From assembly GCA_021464245.1 (NCBI GenBank), contig JADCRB010000055.1, positions 2,634,487 to 2,698,486 on the forward strand: a DNA stretch of 64,000 nt, given 5' to 3'. Below, piece by piece: positions 60,175-64,000 of this stretch. The DNA comes from Carallia brachiata. Lineage: Eukaryota; Streptophyta; Magnoliopsida; Malpighiales; Rhizophoraceae. Each line of letters opens with the position of its first letter. Position 1 is the stretch's first letter. The notes under the pieces were generated by a model. That model saw only the letters and a list, made by a program, of their open reading frames with translations. It was not told the DNA's origin and ran no database searches. The position numbers and the translations under genes were made by a program.

Positions 60175-62814
60175 TTACCCATTGTTCTTTTTTGTGGAGT
60201 GGCCAGTCTTCCGCTTGTGACGACTGAAATCAGACACAAACCTGAACGTCTGCCCACCAGCTTCCTCAGCGCACACATAAGGACGAGCACCTGTATGAAC
60301 TCGAACGTGTTCAGTCCGAGCCCACGCCCACTTAAACGTCATCTTACAGCCTTTCCAGGGACACTTCAGGGGCCGGTCGTCCAAGTGAACTCGGCGGTGC
60401 TGCACCAGATATTTGTGTGAGAAGAATTTCTTTCCACACCCCTTGACAGGACATACATTTCTTTTGTGCACCGCAAGCTCTTGTTTTGAACCAAAACTCA
60501 TGGGGCATCCCTCGATGTCACACCGATATTCTGCATCTTCCTCCTTTCTTTTCACATTCTTATGGCCAGCTGGAGCCTTCACAGCTGAAGCACTCTTCCC
60601 TATTTTCTTGTTGGTTTGTTGATTTGATTTTCGCTTTGTTTCTGTCTCTTTTGCGGACTTTGAAGGCCGTCGCCTGAGGCGTGTGTCAGGTCCACCCTCA
60701 CGCTCTCCTTTGACATGAGAATCAATCTTTCTCGAGTTCTGCTCATATCCATTGTTCCTGAGCCGAGGCGTCTCTTGCTTCAGTTGCTTCTCTTGTTTAA
60801 CAAATTTGGTAGTCTCTTTTTTAGTTGTCCGTGGTGTCCCTTGTTTCACATGTCGAGTAATCTCTTGTTTCATTTGGTGAAGGGTCACAAGTTTGTTCTG
60901 CTTGTTACTGAGGATCCTCCTGGACCGCTGATTAGAATCATCCCTCAACAACTCATCTGAAGCTGGATCTTTCTCTTCAATAAATTTGGCTTGCTTGTAT
61001 CTAGGAGTCTTCCGAGGTTGCCTATGAGAATTACCCTCATGCGAATCATCGGGAGCTACATCTTCCCTCACGGCAAATTTTGCCTTCTTTCTTTTAGGAA
61101 CCCTCCCGGGCTGTTTATGAGTATCATCAACCATGAATTCATCTGAACCCAAATCTTCCCTATCTGAAGATGAATCTTCCCTATCTGAAGCTGAATCTTC
61201 CCCATCAGTAAAGTTGGCATTTTTGCTTTTAGAAACCCTTCCCTGTGGCCGTTGAGGATTCTCTTCCTCTGAATCATCAGAAACTGCATGTTTCCTCTCA
61301 ACAAAGTTTGCTTGCTTGCTTTTCAAAATCCTTCTGCGCTGCTTACCGGTGCTGTTGCTAAGTGAATCATCTGAATCTGCTTCTTCCCTCTCCATAAACT
61401 TAGCTTGCTTAGTCTTAGGAAGCCTTGCAAGCTGCTGGTAAGTACTTTCTTCCAATGAATCATACAAAACCATATCTTCCCTCTCAGTATATTTTGCATG
61501 GCTGCCTCTAAAAGTCTTACTAGTCTGCCAACGGGAACTTTTCTTCAATAAAACATCTGAAACTTCATCTTCCTTCTCAACATGTTTGGCCTGTTTGTTT
61601 CTACACATCCTCCCCTGTTGCAAACGAGAACTCTCCTCTAATGAACCATCTGACACTACATCTTCCACTACATTTTCAGTCTCAACAAATTTTAATTGTG
61701 CTTTTTTATGAGACCTCCAATTCCTCCTATGGCTGTTATCTTCCAGGGAATCGTCTGAAAATCTACCTTCCACCTCAACCCACTTAAATTGCTTTCTCCT
61801 ATGATTTTTTGCAAATTGCTTTTGAGAATCATTCTCCACTAGAGCAAATGTACTCTTCACATGTTTGGCCTGCTTTCTTCCACGTATTCTCTGGTCATGC
61901 CGACAGGAATTATCTTCCATTGAATCATCAGAAATTGCATCATCTCTTTCAACTGCTTTGGCCTGCTTAGTTCTATGTATCTTACCAGGGTGCCCATAAG
62001 AATTTTCTTCTGATGAATCATAAGAAACTTCTTTCCCAATATCTTTTGTTTCCTTCCAACTATGAACCTTCAAATGCGGCTTAGGAGGAGTACCCTCCCC
62101 TGAATCATCTGAAGCTGCATCTTCTGTATCTAGATATTTGGGTTTCTTAATAGATGTTTTCTCCAACCTCAGTTTCCTCTTCCTTCCAGGCTTCGAGAAC
62201 AAGGTGATTGCACCTCTGTTGACACTTTGTTGTTTTCTCTCAAGCCTTTCAACAGGTGGTATCTCCAAATTATGGATGCTTCTTTCCTGTACTTGTTCTC
62301 GATCATGCTCCTCAAATCCCAGTTTGCCAGAAAAGGATGAACTTGATTTGACATCCAAATTTTTCCACACCATTTTCCCAACCACCACCTTTTTCTGTTT
62401 GCCAGACCTTCCATAAACATTAAGCTGTGCAGGCAAGCTAGCAGGAGAAGTTCGGCCAAAAGCATTGTAAATAACAGAATTGTACGGCATCTGCTTACTG
62501 TAAAGAGGAGAACGACTGAGGTTGGCACTGTAAAAGAGATTGATCCCCAACTTCACAGCCCAGTCGCCATTCTCTGGCATGGCATCCTCATTATCTAAAG
62601 CTGTCTGGATCATCTCTTCATCATCTTTGGTGGCATTTCTAAAACTTGTTTCTTTCCACAGATACTCAACTCCCAGTTCTTCTGACACTAACTTTGCTTC
62701 GGCTTCTATCCTGGGATACTCTGCAAATATTTTCAGAGAAGCCAATGAATTTACTGAAGTACGTAAATCATTTCTCCCTCTTTTTTTTTTTTCTTCTCTC
62801 CGCCCTTTTTCCTT

Positions 62815-62845
<31 letters not shown>

Positions 62846-64000
62846 GGGGAACAGGGGCAGGGGTGTTGAAAGCATTAAATCATTGATTACAATAAACTTG
62901 CTAGATAGCTAACTTCTCAGAAATGAGATAAAGAAGTGAACTAATCAGCTGATAACATTATATTGTTAGGCAGTCTCAATTATCTCGCCTCAATTGCTGT
63001 AGAAAGTTAACCTTCCAGTTTTGTGTGTGTGTGTGAGAGCGAGAGAGAGAGAGAGAGTCATTTCAATAAAACAAAAGAGAGAGAACATTCCAGTTAAGCA
63101 ACCAATTTTCTTTTCATCCACAGCTTTGGCCCCTTTTGTTTGTTGGGCAGCTGCCAAAAAGCATCCTTTTTCCCCTTCAAGGTGATAGTAAATCTAAATG
63201 GAAATGTATCGCGAAATAGAAAGATTTAAAATCATGACAATATCTGACTGGTAATAATGTCATTCAAGACAAGTCAACAGGACATTAAGTAACACCTAAG
63301 TCACCTTAACCAACGGGAGCATGTAAACCATCAACATAGAACAACTACTATGACTTACAAAGAGCACCCCCTTCACCAACTTAAATACGCAAACCACCCC
63401 CAATGTGAGAGGATATTTGACTTCTCATCATCTGTCCAAATGATGGATAACTTCATACCTCACTACCCATTACTATCTAAAAGCATGCAGATAACTCAAT
63501 ATAAGGAAACGAGAACCTCATTGACACCCCCCCCCCCCCCCAACCAAAAAAAAAAAGCTCAGGAATGAGGAATGAAAGATAAAGAAAAGGAACTTGTTTA
63601 ATGTATACAGTGAGAAACCTTGTGAAATAAAACAGGATACCTGGGTGACAGAGAAGCAAAATATGCACTCCTCCAATTGGACGAAGTTGCTGCTCCACTT
63701 CTACAGCATGCTCAAGACAGAAGACATGCATCCGCAAAAAATCTTCATTAGATCTTTGTGCAAGTGATGCATCTGCATGCTCTATTGGTACAATGGCCCT
63801 GCAAAGCTTTGGCTTTTCTGTATCAGAGAACACTGGTGAACCATTTGAGGTTCTATGTGATGAGGCCTTTGGATCCCTGAATGTGTTCCGAAAAACATTT
63901 GATTCCCCGTTTGCAAGATATTCATACAGAAGAGTTTGATCGCTTCCCTTGAGTTCAGTCCTCCCATGCGCTGTATGGCAATCAATAGCTTGTAAAGCAA
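60175..64000 (-). CDS. REF6: REF6-like H3K27 demethylase, 3' part (partial)
   Basis: Two coding parts: 64000-63641 (open to the window edge) and the last exon 62720-60175 (848 codons), with a 920-bp GT-AG intron whose phase joins CHP to EYPRIEAEAKL. Seen: MHVFCLEHAVEVEQQLRPIGG; then WAVKLGINLFYSANLSRSPL, a REF6/ELF6 signature; a 13-fold degenerate repeat; and at the C-terminus four clustered C2H2 fingers. REF6 uses these fingers to bind CTCTG-type motifs and its JmjC domain to remove H3K27 methylation; the JmjN/JmjC part lies beyond the window. The frame is unbroken. In finger 4 the second zinc ligand appears lost (CAEEAGGQTF where a cysteine is expected). Long G and C runs lie in the intron. 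Confidence 0.92.
60885..62150 (-). repeat. REF6: About 13 degenerate 30-residue repeats within REF6
   Basis: Within the last exon a unit of roughly 27-45 residues recurs about 13 times. The consensus is an acidic start with SDDS-E-NS, a basic middle and a K-x-KQAKF-V end, as in AISDDSMEDNSC, RFSDDSLEDNSH, VSDDSEEENPQ and the ends KQAKHVE, KQAKFME and KQAKFIE. Alternating acidic serine patches (likely CK2-type sites) and basic patches suggest a disordered linker between the catalytic part and the DNA-binding fingers. Copies vary in sequence but keep the frame. Confidence 0.8.
62825..62849. repeat. G25 tract in the REF6 intron
   Basis: A run of 25 guanines directly follows a T-run; a C15 run lies in the same intron at 63527-63541. 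Homopolymers of this length are rare and are often wrong in length in assemblies. Near 63021-63057 there are also GT and GA microsatellites. Confidence 0.9.

Overview
This is a nuclear segment of a flowering plant, almost certainly a eudicot. Genes have many GT-AG introns and AT-rich intergenic DNA, and every protein-coding gene has a clear land-plant family. Long-range context also fits: plant miniature LTR retrotransposons (TRIMs), Mutator-like MITEs and an endogenous pararetrovirus (Caulimoviridae). The species cannot be named from the sequence alone.

Layout, left to right. 0-2 kb: a decayed adenine/guanine permease (AZG2-like) with a 5'-truncated LINE inserted beside it. 5-6.8 kb (+): a five-exon RING E3 ligase of the AIRP2 type. 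9.2-10.7 kb (-): a two-exon GDSL esterase/lipase. 15.7-41 kb (+): one very large gene, callose synthase 10 / GSL8, resolved here into 51 coding exons; its introns carry three TRIM elements and a solo LTR. 42.2-50.8 kb: a Mutator-like MITE split by about 8.1 kb of endogenous caulimovirid DNA, whose two halves lie in opposite orientation. 51.2-53.3 kb (+): a 75-residue NOI/RIN4-family protein. 54.4-58 kb (-): a five-finger CCCH protein. 58.6-59.1 kb: an uninterrupted sister copy of the MITE. 60.2-64 kb (-): the 3' part of REF6 (H3K27 demethylase), whose JmjC end lies beyond the window.

The genes do not form one pathway. From memory of the Arabidopsis map, REF6, CCCH, NOI and GDSL correspond to four consecutive loci (At3g48430-At3g48460), so this looks like an old syntenic block; CALS10 sits inside it here.

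Three conserved genes (GDSL, CALS10, CCCH) each contain two or three 1-2 nt deletions that break otherwise well-preserved frames, seven in all. The simplest reading is uncorrected consensus errors in the assembly, but real inactivation is not excluded. I see no new multi-gene system. The most informative structures are the virus-in-MITE nest with a sister copy showing the empty site, the TRIM cluster within CALS10, and the 13-fold repeat in REF6.
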